Positions 24,865 through 25,830 of a DNA stretch of 25,830 nucleotides are shown piece after piece (position 1 is the first letter of the stretch; every line of letters begins with the position of its first letter). The stretch is from Pseudomonadota bacterium (lineage in GTDB: Bacteria; Pseudomonadota; Alphaproteobacteria; Rhizobiales; Rhizobiaceae): NCBI GenBank assembly GCA_023444445.1, contig JAEXMK010000045.1, positions 1 to 25,830 on the forward strand, read 5' to 3'. A model generated the notes under the pieces. The model ran no database searches. It was not told the origin of the DNA and saw only the letters and a program-made list of their open reading frames with translations. The position numbers were made by a program, and so were the translations under genes.

Positions 24865-25809
24865 TCAGAGCCGGGCGAAACGTTCGGTCAGCAACTCGAA
24901 GAAGCCGTCGGCATCCACATTGCGCATCACGCGGGCATTGGCGGGACGTTCGGTAACATGCCACCAGTCCACCACGGTCATGCCCATGGTCAGCTCGGAA
25001 TGGACCTCGATCTCGACATTGCACTCGCGGCCCTTAAACAGTTCGGGCTTGATGAGATAGGCAATGACGCTCGGATCATGCAGCGGGCCGCCGTCAGAAC
25101 CGTATTTCTCGATGTCGAAACGCTCGAAAAACTCCAGCATTTCCGCCATGGCGATGGCAGGGCGTGTGCCGATGTCGCGAATGCGGCTGACGCGCGCCTT
25201 GGTCGTCAGCAATTGATGTGTGACGTCAAGCGGCATCATGACGATGGGCATGCCGGAGCGGAAGACAATATCGGCGGCCTGCGGATCAACGTAGATATTG
25301 AATTCCGCGGCCGGGGTGATGTTGCCGCCTTCGAAGAAGCCGCCACCCATCATCACCAGTTCCTTGACGCGATCGGCGATCTCAGGCGCCTTCAGAAGTG
25401 CCAGTGCCACGTTGGTCAATGCGCCAAGGGTGCAGAGCGTCACGGTCCCCTCGGGTTCCCGCATCACCGTCTCGATGATGAAGTCGACGGCGTGCTGCTT
25501 CTGCGCCTCCATGGTCGGTTCGTCGAGAACCGGGCCGTTGAGACCAGTGCTGCCGTGAACATGTTCGGCGGTGATCGGCTTGCGCACCAGCGGCTTCTCT
25601 GCGCCCTCATAGACCGCAATATCGGTGCGGCCGCACAATTCGCAGATGATGCGGATGTTGCGGCTGGTCAGTTTCAGCGGAACGTTGCCGGCAACGGCGC
25701 ACAATCCAAGAATTTCGATTTCTTCCGGGCTTCCAAAAGCGAGCATGATTGCCGCTGCGTCGTCCTGGCCCGGATCGGTGTCGATGATGATTTTTCTGCG
25801 TTCTGCCAT
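24865..25809 (-). CDS. Inosine-uridine preferring nucleoside hydrolase family protein
   Basis: Calcium-dependent N-ribohydrolase of 314 residues that would split ribonucleosides into base and ribose. The family fingerprint DTDPGQDDA lies at residues 10-18, supplying the metal-binding and catalytic aspartates. MMGG at 153-156, EFNIYVDP at 169-176 and HDP at 244-246 (D245 as a further calcium ligand) are all present, so the active site looks complete. Purine or pyrimidine preference cannot be read from the sequence with confidence. The start ATG is at 25807-25809, 21 bases from the window edge, so upstream control and any transporter partner are out of view. Its released ribose could feed a ribokinase such as the one at 14042-14941. 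Confidence 0.92.
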   Translation of the reverse strand: MAERRKIIIDTDPGQDDAAAIMLAFGSPEEIEILGLCAVAGNVPLKLTSRNIRIICELCGRTDIAVYEGAEKPLVRKPITAEHVHGSTGLNGPVLDEPTMEAQKQHAVDFIIETVMREPEGTVTLCTLGALTNVALALLKAPEIADRVKELVMMGGGFFEGGNITPAAEFNIYVDPQAADIVFRSGMPIVMMPLDVTHQLLTTKARVSRIRDIGTRPAIAMAEMLEFFERFDIEKYGSDGGPLHDPSVIAYLIKPELFKGRECNVEIEVHSELTMGMTVVDWWHVTERPANARVMRNVDADGFFELLTERFARL

Positions 25810-25830
25810 GTCTTGTCCGCCGTTGAGATG

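Noticed and set aside
1..25830. Mobile elements, phage genes, CRISPR arrays, tRNA or rRNA genes, or a defence island
   Set aside because: I found no transposase, integrase, regularly spaced repeats, cloverleaf-like sequence or restriction or toxin-antitoxin genes. All recognisable genes are conserved housekeeping or common rhizobial genes.

Overview
The window reads as an ordinary, GC-rich stretch of core chromosome from an alphaproteobacterium of the Rhizobiales. It is closest in feel to Agrobacterium / Rhizobium radiobacter. Four things suggest this: a PraR-type HTH regulator directly ahead of metK; a Fur-family protein without the zinc-binding cysteines (the rhizobial manganese regulator Mur type); a metK product of about 420 residues; and GCATTTCC-type extragenic palindromes like those I associate with rhizobial genomes. 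I could not run a search, so the genus is inferred from remembered protein families.

Layout. Bases 1-14004 are all on the + strand: the tail of a glyoxalase-fold protein, trpS, a UspA-like stress protein, a NifU-like Fe-S scaffold, tsaB-rimI, the Fur/Mur regulator, a PlsC-like acyltransferase, then the conserved block miaB-phoH-ybeY-corC-lnt (the same order as in E. coli), then praR-like, metK and trmB. Bases 14042-16189 (- strand) hold a ribokinase-family sugar kinase and rmuC. Bases 16339-18632 (+) hold def-fmt-truA. Bases 18651-21296 (-) hold dapD-dapE and a membrane protein of unknown function. Bases 21439-24795 (+) hold a LOG-family protein and a chemoreceptor. A nucleoside hydrolase (-) closes the window. 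No gap without a gene exceeds about 205 bases.

How the genes work together. Most serve translation and tRNA/ribosome quality: TrpS charges tRNA-Trp; TsaB, MiaB, TrmB and TruA modify tRNA; RimI acetylates protein N-termini; Def and Fmt handle initiator formyl-methionine; YbeY and PhoH belong to rRNA maturation. PlsC and Lnt serve the envelope, DapD and DapE make lysine and peptidoglycan precursor, and MetK supplies the S-adenosylmethionine used by MiaB and TrmB. Metal homeostasis appears as the NifU-like scaffold with a possible iron-responsive box and the Mur-type regulator.

The clearest anomaly is an in-frame amber stop (TAG, 7286-7288) in the middle of phoH. It separates the Walker A half from the Walker B half, while the reading frame stays well conserved on both sides. 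Other points worth a look are a perfect AT-rich inverted repeat ahead of metK, a TGA-N9-TCA box ahead of the NifU-like gene, palindromic repeats around trmB, and a 15-bp symmetrical terminator shared by the convergent chemoreceptor and nucleoside hydrolase genes. I found no mobile element, CRISPR array, phage gene, tRNA or rRNA, and no convincing undescribed multi-gene system.
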